A DNA stretch of 9,713 nt from assembly GCA_016935955.1 (NCBI GenBank), contig JAFGPY010000116.1, positions 1 to 9,713 on the forward strand, read 5' to 3'. The DNA is from Planctomycetota bacterium. Its GTDB lineage: Bacteria; Planctomycetota; Phycisphaerae; FEN-1346; JAACEH01. The notes under the pieces are model-generated. The model saw nothing but the letters and a program-made list of their open reading frames with translations, had not been told where the DNA came from and did not search any database. The position numbers were made by a program, and so were the translations under genes. Shown here in pieces: positions 1-6,261 of the stretch. Position 1 is the stretch's first letter; each line of letters starts with the position of its first letter.

Positions 1-990
1 GCCCTGTGGGACGAGGACCTCGCTCCGTACCGGGCGATGATCCCCAAGGGCCTGATGGCCCTGATGGTCGGCCACTCGATCTATCCGGCCTGGGACCCCG
101 ACGACATCGCCAGCGTGTCGCACAAGGTCATCACCGGCATCATCCACGAGAAGCTCGGCTTCAAGGGCATGATCTGCACCGACTCAATGATCATGGGCGC
201 GATCCAGAAGAAGTACGGCGTCGCGGGCGGGTGCCTGGCGGCGATCAAGGCCGGGGCCAGCGCCGTGCTGATGAAGGAATGCGGGCCGATTCGCGAGGAG
301 TCGTATCGCCTAGTGCTCGAAGCCGTCAAGGACGGCACGCTGACCGAGGACTACATCGACTCGCTGGTCATCCGTAACCTGCGGACCAAGGTCGACGCCG
401 GGCTGTTCGGGAAGAGCTACTGGCACAACCCGAAACGTGCCGAACGGATCGTGCGCAGCAAGGAGCTGGACCGCGTCGAGACCCGCGCCGCCAAGGAGGC
501 CGTGCACGTGGTTCGCGACCGTGCCGGGCTGTTGCCGGCGGATCGCGGGACGCGGACGCTGCTGGTCGAGCAAATTGCCGGGCCGCATCTCAGGGCCAAC
601 GACGCCTGGTGCCATCCCGGGATGTTCTGGGAAGAGATCTGCCGGCACACGGAAAACTGCTCGTTGCTGGAGGTCGAGTCGGACCCGACGGCCGAGGACG
701 CGGCCAAGCTGGAGAACTACCTGGAGTTCTACGACACGGTCATCGTGACCTACTACAAGGACCGCCATACGCTGGGCACCGCGCCGCTGGTTGACAGGTG
801 CCTGGCCGCCGGCAAGAAGGTCATCGTCGTGGCCGGGAATCCGTTGCCTTACGAACTGCCCGAGGCGTGGCCGACGGTTGTGGCCTGCTACGGCGTCATG
901 CGTCCGGTGCTTGCTGTGACGGCCGACCTGCTGTTCGGCAAGTTCAAACCGAAGGCCAAGGCCAACCCGTATCCGTGGGAGGCGCAGTAG
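1..990 (+). CDS. Glycoside hydrolase family 3 protein (NagZ-like), 5' end outside window
   Basis: The reading frame is open from base 1 and ends in TAG at 988-990, so the start and the first part of the TIM barrel lie upstream. What remains (329 residues) is the end of the GH3 catalytic barrel and the C-terminal alpha/beta domain. The segment LGFKGMICTDSMIMGAI carries the expected GH3 nucleophile Asp in TDSM (codon 181-183). GHSIYP before it and AGASAVLMKE after it are also typical barrel strands. From about base 440 the C-terminal domain follows, with VEQIAG, VIVVAGNPLPYELP and a basic Lys-rich tail. It closely resembles the next gene along its whole visible length, so the two are tandem paralogues. 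The family hydrolyses beta-linked sugars, often N-acetylhexosamine or glucose residues. The His/Asp dyad that would show a NagZ-type mechanism lies outside the window. Exact substrate unknown. Confidence 0.9.
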   Translation, partial: ALWDEDLAPYRAMIPKGLMALMVGHSIYPAWDPDDIASVSHKVITGIIHEKLGFKGMICTDSMIMGAIQKKYGVAGGCLAAIKAGASAVLMKECGPIREESYRLVLEAVKDGTLTEDYIDSLVIRNLRTKVDAGLFGKSYWHNPKRAERIVRSKELDRVETRAAKEAVHVVRDRAGLLPADRGTRTLLVEQIAGPHLRANDAWCHPGMFWEEICRHTENCSLLEVESDPTAEDAAKLENYLEFYDTVIVTYYKDRHTLGTAPLVDRCLAAGKKVIVVAGNPLPYELPEAWPTVVACYGVMRPVLAVTADLLFGKFKPKAKANPYPWEAQ

Positions 991-994
991 CGAT

Positions 995-1025
995 GTAGGG
1001 TGGGCTCCCCGGACCCACGCAGTCC
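995..1025 (+). repeat. Short intergenic palindrome, copy 1 (GTAGGGTGG...CCACGC type)
   Basis: Starting four bases after the stop codon, GTAGG is followed by GTGGG (1000-1004) and its complement CCCAC (1014-1018), then GCAGTCC. The same skeleton, GTAGGGTGG...CCACGC, recurs at 2806-2835 after the next gene. This looks like a dispersed REP-like element. The sequence match is direct; membership of a genome-wide family is inferred. Confidence 0.6.
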
Positions 1026-1047
1026 ACAATAGAGGAAGGAGCGGTTC

Positions 1048-2796
1048 ATGCCGGACAAGTACAAAGCGGTAGACAAGGCGCTGGGCAGGATGACCCTCGA
1101 ACAGAAGGTCGGGCAGTTGTTCACGCAATCGTTCTACGGGACGCTGATCACGCCCGACGTGGTGCACATGATCAAGGATATGAACTGCGCGGGGCTGCGC
1201 GTGACGCAGTTCTACCGACAGTTCCGCCACTACGCCCGCCCGGGGCAGCAGCGGGAGGCCTTCGACAAGTCGTCGCCGGCCGACATGCCGGCCGACCAGT
1301 TCAGCGACATCAAGGATACGCTCTGCAAGTCGCCCTACGTGACCGTCGAGGAGTACGCCGCGATTCTCAACCGCCTGAAGGAGATTGCCGCCGAGCGGTC
1401 GTACGACGCGCCGTTGCACCTGTGCCTCGACCAGGAGGGCGACGGCAGCGCCGATTTTGTTCGCGGCGGCGTGCGGTTCTTTCCTTGCCAGTGGGGCCTG
1501 GCCCGCACGGGCGATCCGGCACACGTGTATCGCTCGGCGAAGGCCGTGGCCCGGCAGCTCGCGGCCGTCGGCTTTAACGTCATCCACTCGCCGGTTCTTG
1601 ACGTTGTCCTGCACCCCGATTCGACCTACATCGGGACGCGCGGTTTCGGCACCGATCCGCAGTTTGTGACCGAGATGGCCCGGGCCTTCGTCCGTGGCTT
1701 CCGCGAGGAAGGCGTCATGTGCTGCGGCAAGCACTACCCTGGCCGCGGGTCGACCGACGTGGACGATCACCACGACCTGGCCGCCATCGAGCGGAGCGAC
1801 CAGGAGATGTGGGAATGTGAGCTGTTCCCGTACCGCGAACTCGGCGAAGACCTGCCGATGATCATGATCGGCCATTCGATTTACCCGTGCTGGGACACCG
1901 AGAACACGGCCAGTTGCTCGCGGGCGATTATGACCGACGTGACACGCGGCCGTCTGGGCTTCAAGGGCATCATCACGACCGACTCGATGATCATGAAAGC
2001 CATCGCCCACAAGTACGGCGGCATTCCGCAGGGATGCCTCATGGCCGCCAAGGCCGGGGCCAACCTGATCCTGATGAAGGAGACCGGGGCCATCCGCGAC
2101 GAGGCCTATCGCCTGGTGCTCGAAGCGGCCAAGAGCGGCGACCTGCCCGAGAGCCAGATCGACGAGCAGGTGGCCACGACGCTGCGGTGGAAGGTCGACT
2201 ACGGATTCTACGGCGACGGCTATAGGGTCGATGCGAAGAAAGCCGGCCGCACGATTCGTTCCGCGGCCATCGCCAAGGCCGAACGGGTGGCCGCCGAGAA
2301 GGCCGTCCACGTGGTTCGTGATACGGCCGGCGTGCTGCCGCTCGCCGAGGGACAACGGGTTCTGTGCGTCGAGCAGGTGGCCGGGGCGCAACTGAACGCC
2401 AACGACCTGAATCTGCATCCCGGCGTCTTCTGGGAGAAGATGCTCGGCGAGAGCAGCAACGTCTCGGGCCTGGAAATCGAGAGCGACCCGAGCGACGAAG
2501 ATCGCATGAAGCTCTTCGACTACATGCGGTACTACGATGCCATCGTCATCACGCACTGGTCGGGCCGCAGCAGCGTCAGCACCGTGAAGCTGATCAATGA
2601 GTTGCTGGACAAAGCCGGTAATCGCAAGGTGATCGTCGTGGCCAACTCGCCGCTGCCGTACAACACGCCGGTCGAGTGGCCGACGGTGATCTGCACGTAC
2701 AGCCCGATGCCTGCGGCCCTGTCGGTGGCTGCGCGGCTCATATACGGTCGCTTCAAGCCGGCCAAACCGGCTCGCCCCGCGCCGTACGACGCATAG
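1048..2796 (+). CDS. Glycoside hydrolase family 3 protein, NagZ-like beta-hexosaminidase/beta-glucosidase
   Basis: Complete 582-residue GH3 enzyme. The ATG is preceded by AGGAAGGAG (1033-1041) at six bases. The N-terminus shows the family opening MTLEQKVGQLF (15-25). The barrel runs to about residue 375, with LDQEGDG (128-134) at the substrate-binding loop, VLDVV and IGTRGFGTDP (196-205). KHYPGRG (228-234) is the equivalent of the canonical KHFPGHG. D239 and H241 fit the Asp-x-His acid/base dyad of NagZ enzymes, and D312 in TDSM is the expected nucleophile. An alpha/beta domain of about 200 residues follows. No signal peptide or membrane helix is visible, so the protein is probably cytoplasmic. 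NagZ-type members release N-acetylglucosamine from murein fragments, but a Gly-Arg replaces the usual Gly-His in the KH loop and the protein is longer than single-domain NagZ (about 340 residues). The substrate stays open: GlcNAc, glucose or a phosphorylytic reaction are all possible. It is the downstream paralogue of the gene ending at 990. Confidence 0.93.
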   Translation: MPDKYKAVDKALGRMTLEQKVGQLFTQSFYGTLITPDVVHMIKDMNCAGLRVTQFYRQFRHYARPGQQREAFDKSSPADMPADQFSDIKDTLCKSPYVTVEEYAAILNRLKEIAAERSYDAPLHLCLDQEGDGSADFVRGGVRFFPCQWGLARTGDPAHVYRSAKAVARQLAAVGFNVIHSPVLDVVLHPDSTYIGTRGFGTDPQFVTEMARAFVRGFREEGVMCCGKHYPGRGSTDVDDHHDLAAIERSDQEMWECELFPYRELGEDLPMIMIGHSIYPCWDTENTASCSRAIMTDVTRGRLGFKGIITTDSMIMKAIAHKYGGIPQGCLMAAKAGANLILMKETGAIRDEAYRLVLEAAKSGDLPESQIDEQVATTLRWKVDYGFYGDGYRVDAKKAGRTIRSAAIAKAERVAAEKAVHVVRDTAGVLPLAEGQRVLCVEQVAGAQLNANDLNLHPGVFWEKMLGESSNVSGLEIESDPSDEDRMKLFDYMRYYDAIVITHWSGRSSVSTVKLINELLDKAGNRKVIVVANSPLPYNTPVEWPTVICTYSPMPAALSVAARLIYGRFKPAKPARPAPYDA

Positions 2797-2805
2797 GAGG
2801 CTTAC

Positions 2806-2835
2806 GTAGGGTGGCTGCTTGCAGCCACGCGGACT
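2806..2835 (+). repeat. Short intergenic palindrome, copy 2 (GTAGGGTGG...CCACGC type)
   Basis: GTGGCTGC (2811-2818) and GCAGCCAC (2821-2828) form a perfect inverted repeat around TT, headed by GTAGG and followed by GCGGACT. It begins ten bases after the stop of the second GH3 gene, the same placement as the copy at 995-1025. The arms differ in base composition between copies while pairing is kept, which points to a selected hairpin rather than chance. Confidence 0.65.
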
Positions 2836-2855
2836 GGTGAAATCAACCAATGAAA

Positions 2856-2862
2856 AGAAGGA
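2856..2862 (+). promoter_or_regulatory. Ribosome binding site favouring the GTG start at 2871
   Basis: AGAAGGA ends eight bases before GTG 2871. The in-frame ATG at 2850 lies upstream of this site and has only GGTGA (2836-2840) in front of it, right next to the palindromic element. I therefore prefer the GTG. Confidence 0.55.
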
Positions 2863-2870
2863 CCTCTGCT

Positions 2871-3704
2871 GTGACTGACATTCTGATTCCCGCATCCGGC
2901 GACTTCGAGGCCTGGCCGAAAACGAGCGACGTGTGCTTTGCCGTCGACTGGGACGGCACGTGTAAGGACACGATGGTCCCGAAGTGGACGCGCGGCTTTA
3001 ACTTGGCTGTTACCGAAGTGTGGCCGCAACTGAAGCCGCACCAGAAAGAAATCGACCGCGTCTGCTACGACGTGAACATCACCGATCCGGCAACAGCGGG
3101 CGTCCAGCGGTTCGTGGCCCTGATGATCATGATGCGCAAGTGGGGCGAGGCCGGACTGCCCGTGCCCGACCTCTCGAAGTTTTTTGCCGCCGTCGAGCAC
3201 GTCGAGGCCTGCGGCGAACAGCACGGCGTGGCCACCTACCTGAAGTACCGCCAGGAGTACGGTTACGACGATTCACCGCTCCGTTGGAGTGAAGCCAGCG
3301 ACCGGCAGATCGGCGAGGCGGTCAAGGGGGCGCGGCTCTTCGCCGGCGTTCGCGAGACGCTTGCCGCCGTACGTAAACGGGCCGACGTGGTCGTCGTCAG
3401 CGCCTCGAAGACCGAGGCTGTGCGGCAGGACATTCTCGACGACCGCACGACGGACCTGTTCTCGGCCCTGCTGGCCCAGGACTTTCTGCCCAAGAAGGGC
3501 ATCCTCGGCGGGCTGGCCCGCCGCTACGGGCGCGTGCTCTTCGTCGGCGACACACAGCACGACGTCCGCGCCGCCGCACCGCACGGCGTGCCCGTCTACC
3601 TGATCCGTGTCGGCGACGAGGACGCCAGTTGGCGAGCCGCAGGGCCTGTCTTCCAGCGATTCCTCGACGGCGATGACTGCCGCGACGCCCTGGTCTATCC
3701 GTAG
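2871..3704 (+). CDS. HAD-superfamily hydrolase (probable phosphatase)
   Basis: The 277-residue product has all four HAD motifs in order. Motif I is VDWDGTCKD, with D26 as nucleophile and D28 as acid/base. Motif II is VVVSASK around residue 177. Motif III is the Lys pair in PKKG (208-209). Motif IV is FVGDTQHD, with D227 and D231 as magnesium ligands. Residues of roughly 40-150 between motifs I and II form a long helical cap insert, which would set substrate choice. HAD enzymes of this layout usually remove phosphate from small metabolites through an aspartyl-phosphate. No signal peptide is seen, so it is cytoplasmic. It lies between a GH3 gene and a transporter gene on the same strand, which suggests it acts on a sugar phosphate or similar product of that pathway (inference). 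If the ATG at 2850 is used instead, the protein gains seven residues. The stop is TAG. Confidence 0.85.
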   Translation: MTDILIPASGDFEAWPKTSDVCFAVDWDGTCKDTMVPKWTRGFNLAVTEVWPQLKPHQKEIDRVCYDVNITDPATAGVQRFVALMIMMRKWGEAGLPVPDLSKFFAAVEHVEACGEQHGVATYLKYRQEYGYDDSPLRWSEASDRQIGEAVKGARLFAGVRETLAAVRKRADVVVVSASKTEAVRQDILDDRTTDLFSALLAQDFLPKKGILGGLARRYGRVLFVGDTQHDVRAAAPHGVPVYLIRVGDEDASWRAAGPVFQRFLDGDDCRDALVYP

Positions 3705-3749
3705 CGACGGTGCAGCCGCACGGCGGCGGACCCGTGGGAGCCCCATGAC

Positions 3750-4646
3750 GTGATCGTCGACTGGCTATTGCTCGTGGCCTGCAGCCTGATGATCGCCGTG
3801 GGGGTGATCTTCATGCGTGCGGGCATGCGGCGGGGCACCACCTCCTGGGGCCTGTCGCTTTACGTCGGTCTCGTACCGTGCGTTATCTTCGGTCCCTTCG
3901 CCTGGCGGCACGTGGCCCTGTTCCCGCCGTGGTATGCCGCACTGCTCGTTGCCGCCGGGGCGGTGGCCATCGTCGGCATCTGGGCCCTCAACGAGTCGCT
4001 GCATCGCGGCCCGGTCGGGCCGACCTTCCTGATCCGCAGCTACAGCATCCTCGTTCCGGTGGCCGCATCCGTCCTGTTCTACGGTGAGAGTCTGAGTGTG
4101 TTGCGCGTCACGGGCCTGCTGATTGTGGCCGCCTCGGTGCCACTGCTTCAGAGCGGCAAGATCCCGCCGGGCGCGGACTCGGCGGCAGCACGCCGCGCCA
4201 ACGGGATCTGGCTCCTCTACATGTCGCTGACGTTCGTCGCCTTCGGCCTGGCCGACACGGCCTTTCGCGACGCCGTGAGCCGCGAGGCCGACTACGCCCC
4301 GAACGCCCACGGCGGCTACGTTCTCGGCATCGTGCTGCTCGGTTACCTGGGCAACATGGTCGGCGTGCCGATCGGATTGCTGCTGACGCGCACGCGGCCC
4401 ACGCGGGCCGACGCCATCTGGGGAACCGCGACCGGACTGGTCAACGGCGTCGCCTTCCTACTGGTGCTGCTCGTCGTCGGCTCGATGGGGGGCGTGACCG
4501 TATTCCCTGCGCGGCTGGTCATCTCGGTGGCCTGCGCGGTCGTTCTGGCGGCGATCTTCTTTCGCGAGCGACCCGACGCGCGAACGGCTGCGGGGCTTGT
4601 CCTCGGGACCGTCGGTGTTATCTTGCTGGGAATCAAAACCGGATAG
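3750..4646 (+). CDS. EamA/DMT-superfamily transporter, ten membrane helices
   Basis: The 298-residue protein is strongly hydrophobic with about ten predicted helices, near residues 4-22, 32-51, 62-83, 90-112, 117-134, 152-170, 187-208, 222-245, 250-270 and 277-297. This matches the two repeated five-helix EamA units of the drug/metabolite transporter superfamily. The first repeat has the usual end-of-unit pattern, with NESLHRGPVG, then SILVPVAASVLFYGE, then a short helix; the second ends in FFRERPDARTAAGLVLG. The start is GTG, with GGGAG (3736-3740) about nine bases upstream; an ATG at 3745 is out of frame and stops at once. The gene follows the HAD gene by 45 bases and ends the operon-like group. 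DMT members export or import metabolites such as amino acids, nucleobases or sugars. The substrate cannot be told from sequence; the context suggests a sugar-derived compound. Confidence 0.88.
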   Translation: MIVDWLLLVACSLMIAVGVIFMRAGMRRGTTSWGLSLYVGLVPCVIFGPFAWRHVALFPPWYAALLVAAGAVAIVGIWALNESLHRGPVGPTFLIRSYSILVPVAASVLFYGESLSVLRVTGLLIVAASVPLLQSGKIPPGADSAAARRANGIWLLYMSLTFVAFGLADTAFRDAVSREADYAPNAHGGYVLGIVLLGYLGNMVGVPIGLLLTRTRPTRADAIWGTATGLVNGVAFLLVLLVVGSMGGVTVFPARLVISVACAVVLAAIFFRERPDARTAAGLVLGTVGVILLGIKTG

Positions 4647-4649
4647 AGA

Positions 4650-4718
4650 TGCCATGCCTGCCCCGCGGGCACGCCGAACCTGACATGCTGCAAGCATGGC
4701 TGCAGAGCAGCCATGGCA
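4650..4718. repeat. Nested palindromic element between convergent genes
   Basis: This short element is bounded by TGCCATG (4650-4656) and its complement CATGGCA (4712-4718). Inside it are TGCCC/GGGCA (4659-4671), CATGCT/AGCATG (4684-4698) and a perfect nine-base stem CATGGCTGC/GCAGCCATG (4695-4703, 4707-4715) with a three-base loop. The last two overlap and so exclude each other. It lies between the end of the transporter gene and the end of the convergent zinc-ribbon gene. There is no T tract on either strand, so simple intrinsic termination is unproven. A related motif, CATGGC...CCATG-CA-CCC, occurs at 6211-6241. Confidence 0.6.
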
Positions 4719-4769
4719 CCCCTTGTTTCCCGGCCGAGGGCGGCCAGGCTACACTTCTTCAATGGATTG

Positions 4770-4988
4770 CTATGGCCGGTTCGTTTCCTGCGGCGGAATC
4801 GGTTCGTGGGCCTTGCGGCCATGGACCTTCTCGTAGGCCTTGCACTGCGGGCAGAGGCCACCTTCGATCTGCTTAACGAACCAGAATGCCAAGCCCTTCT
4901 GCTTCTCGCGGGCGCGCTTGCACACCGGACAATCCACGCACCCCTGGGCTCGCTTGCGGTCCTTGTCGGTGATTGTCGGGTCAGGCAT
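4770..4988 (-). CDS. Small Cys-rich (zinc-ribbon-like) protein of unknown function
   Basis: This 72-residue protein has five cysteines in two groups: C17-x2-C20-x2-C23 and, after 22 residues, C46-x2-C49. Two CxxC pairs at this spacing are the usual layout of a zinc ribbon, and H56 and H61 lie close by. The stretch between the pairs includes the aromatic segment AFWF. The ends are polar and charged, and no membrane helix or signal peptide is present. The ATG is three bases after the stop of the upstream gene (TGA-GTA-ATG), and AAGGGGAG overlaps that gene's end with a six-base spacing, so translation is probably coupled. I do not recognise a named family. Its neighbour also ends in a zinc ribbon, so the two proteins may work together, but no enzymatic role can be assigned. 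The Cys pattern and strong start signal make a real gene likely despite the small size. Confidence 0.75.
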   Translation of the reverse strand: MPDPTITDKDRKRAQGCVDCPVCKRAREKQKGLAFWFVKQIEGGLCPQCKAYEKVHGRKAHEPIPPQETNRP

Positions 4989-4991
4989 TAC

Positions 4992-5573
4992 TCACTCCCC
5001 TTCGGGTGCAGGCTCGTCCTGCGGTGGCTCCTTCATGGGACGCCTCCGGCCGCAAATGCCACAACGCGTGTCGCCAGCGGCTATCTCGTACAGGCACCAC
5101 GGGCAGACCGTCGGCTCGGACGCCGGCACATCGTCGTCAGTCGCAGATTCCAAATCCGGAGGGGCAGGACCCAGTAACCTTCGACGCTCGTCTAAGGCAT
5201 TGATCAGAAGCTCCAGCTTCACATCGCCTATGTCGGCCATCCACTTCAGCGCGGCACCGACGGCCAGCAGGAGTGCCGTTGTCATCCCGGCCGACGCGAG
5301 TATCGCAACGATCATGCTGCCGCTGGAACTGTCGGGCACCGCGTCGAGGCTTAACAGGATCATCGCCCCCACAATGAACGCAAGCACCTGGATGAAGCCA
5401 CCCAGCAGACGCAGGCCCTTGTAGCACGACCGCATTGACAGATGTTCGTGTACCCTGAACCGCTCGGAATGCCACAGATGCTTCAGCCGCTCCTCGCGCA
5501 ATTGCCGCCACGTCTTGCTCGTAAGGGTCGGGGGAAGATTTTCTTGCGACGGTGCGCCACCGGGCGTGTCCAT
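4992..5573 (-). CDS. Two-helix membrane protein with C-terminal zinc ribbon, unknown function
   Basis: The 193-residue product starts with a polar, basic region (1-56) rich in Arg, Lys and His. It has two hydrophobic helices, near 57-76 and 86-108, joined by the short polar loop DAVPDSSSGS. A charged amphipathic stretch follows (W111 to R132), then an acidic linker, and C157-x2-C160...C171-x2-C174 forms a compact zinc ribbon near the C-terminus, followed by a Pro/Glu tail. The helix 2 and juxtamembrane region aligns without gaps to the product of the upstream gene (5674-6060), so the two are diverged relatives. Both ends should face the cytoplasm, given the positive charge before helix 1 and after helix 2. 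I chose the ATG at 5573 because AAGGAGAG lies seven bases upstream; a longer frame to 5639 has no such site. No known family is recognised. Confidence 0.78.
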   Translation of the reverse strand: MDTPGGAPSQENLPPTLTSKTWRQLREERLKHLWHSERFRVHEHLSMRSCYKGLRLLGGFIQVLAFIVGAMILLSLDAVPDSSSGSMIVAILASAGMTTALLLAVGAALKWMADIGDVKLELLINALDERRRLLGPAPPDLESATDDDVPASEPTVCPWCLYEIAAGDTRCGICGRRRPMKEPPQDEPAPEGE

Positions 5574-5580
5574 GGTGCGT

Positions 5581-5588
5581 CTCTCCTT
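5581..5588 (-). promoter_or_regulatory. Ribosome binding site deciding the start at 5573
   Basis: On the minus strand AAGGAGAG is followed by seven bases and ATG. The frame stays open to an ATG at 5639, but that upstream part lacks a comparable site and reads as basic, low-complexity sequence, so it is treated as the 100-base leader between the two membrane-protein genes. Confidence 0.7.
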
Positions 5589-5673
5589 GTTCGTTCCGTG
5601 GCCTTGTCGGCGAAGCATCTTCGGATATTGCCTCCGCAATTACCCAGAAGAACTCGCCTCCCAGCAGCCGCAG

Positions 5674-6060
5674 TCACTGCGTCTTCGATCGTTTTTGCAG
5701 GCGGTCGATCAGCTTTTCGACCCGCATGTCCGCCAGGTCGGCGATCCAGCGAGCCAGGCGGGCCAGCAGGACGAGAAGCACTGCCTTCACGCCGGCAAAG
5801 GCAATGGCCGCCACCCCCGCCAGGAACATCTTGAAGTTGTCGAACATCAGCGGCAGCGTCGCTATGCAGGTTGCAGCGAACCAGACGATGGCGGCAATCG
5901 TCAACAGGTGCGCCAGACTGTGCAACCACGGATAGGCAGTTGTGTTGCGCAGGTCGGCGACAACGTCGCGCCGTTCCATGCCCGACAGGAAGTTGGCGCG
6001 GCTGGCCTTGTGTTCGTGCCATTGCTGGCGGTCCTGCGGCCCCGGATCCTCAAAGGTCAT
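5674..6060 (-). CDS. Small two-helix membrane protein, unknown function
   Basis: The 128-residue product has a polar N-terminal region (1-46, including many charged residues), two hydrophobic helices near 47-71 and 77-101, and a short basic C-terminal helix WIADLADMRVEKLIDRL (105-121). The second helix plus this juxtamembrane helix matches the same part of the next gene's product: in 40 ungapped positions, 14 are identical, including the W-x-A-D-x-x-D-x-x-x-E-x-L-I-x-x-L pattern. This copy lacks the C-terminal zinc ribbon. The start has a perfect AAGGAGG (6068-6074) seven bases upstream. It is the first gene of the leftward cluster 6060-4770 and sits behind an intrinsic terminator, so it should have its own promoter, though I could not find a convincing one. 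Function unknown; a membrane adaptor or stress-related role would be speculation. Confidence 0.78.
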   Translation of the reverse strand: MTFEDPGPQDRQQWHEHKASRANFLSGMERRDVVADLRNTTAYPWLHSLAHLLTIAAIVWFAATCIATLPLMFDNFKMFLAGVAAIAFAGVKAVLLVLLARLARWIADLADMRVEKLIDRLQKRSKTQ

Positions 6061-6122
6061 AGCGAAGCCTCCTTGTGTCCAACACCCGTGACATGACGTA
6101 CCACCGCAACAACCACCCGACC

Positions 6123-6165
6123 CGGAAATGAAAGCGGGCGAGACGTTACAGACGCCTCACCCGCT
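6123..6165 (-). terminator. Intrinsic terminator for the phosphoglycerate mutase gene
   Basis: Read on the minus strand, AGCGGGTGAGGCGT pairs with ACGTCTCGCCCGCT around the five-base loop CTGTA, giving a 14-pair stem with two G-U pairs. It is followed by TTTCATTTCC. On the plus strand the two G-U positions become C-A mismatches, so the structure is directional. It lies 97 bases past the mutase stop and separates it from the leftward membrane-protein cluster. Confidence 0.8.
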
Positions 6166-6210
6166 CAGTATACGCATGGAAGATGCTCGTGCCAATAGTC
6201 TGCCAGACTT

Positions 6211-6235
6211 CATGGCCACGCAAGCGTGGACCATG
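6211..6235. repeat. Intergenic palindrome after the phosphoglycerate mutase gene
   Basis: CATGG-CCACGC (6211-6221) pairs with GCGTGG-CCATG (6224-6235) apart from one extra A at 6230. It ends 26 bases from the mutase stop codon. The outer bases CATGGC...CCATGCCATCCC resemble CATGGC...CCATGGCACCCC at 4695-4721, so both may belong to one dispersed hairpin family. Confidence 0.5.
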
Positions 6236-6261
6236 CCATCCCGCCGCCTGGCTGGTTGTGC

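Noticed and set aside
310..2895. Very long minus-strand open frame (861 codons) opposite the two GH3 genes
   Set aside because: It is antisense to two clear GH3 reading frames, is rich in Arg, Gly, Val and His as expected from reversed GC-rich codons, and shows no recognised domain or ribosome binding site.
4732..4745. GGCCG-AGGG-CGGCC hairpin as terminator
   Set aside because: The five-base GC stem has no T tract on either strand and such stems are common by chance in GC-rich DNA.
4713..5424. Plus-strand frames opposite the zinc-ribbon and membrane-protein genes
   Set aside because: The minus-strand genes have strong ribosome binding sites, CxxC pairs and membrane helices; the plus-strand frames have none of these and overlap each other.
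6075..6132. Search for a promoter of the leftward membrane-protein cluster
   Set aside because: TTGTTG and TTGCGG boxes can be found on the minus strand, but none has an acceptable -10 hexamer at 16-18 bases.
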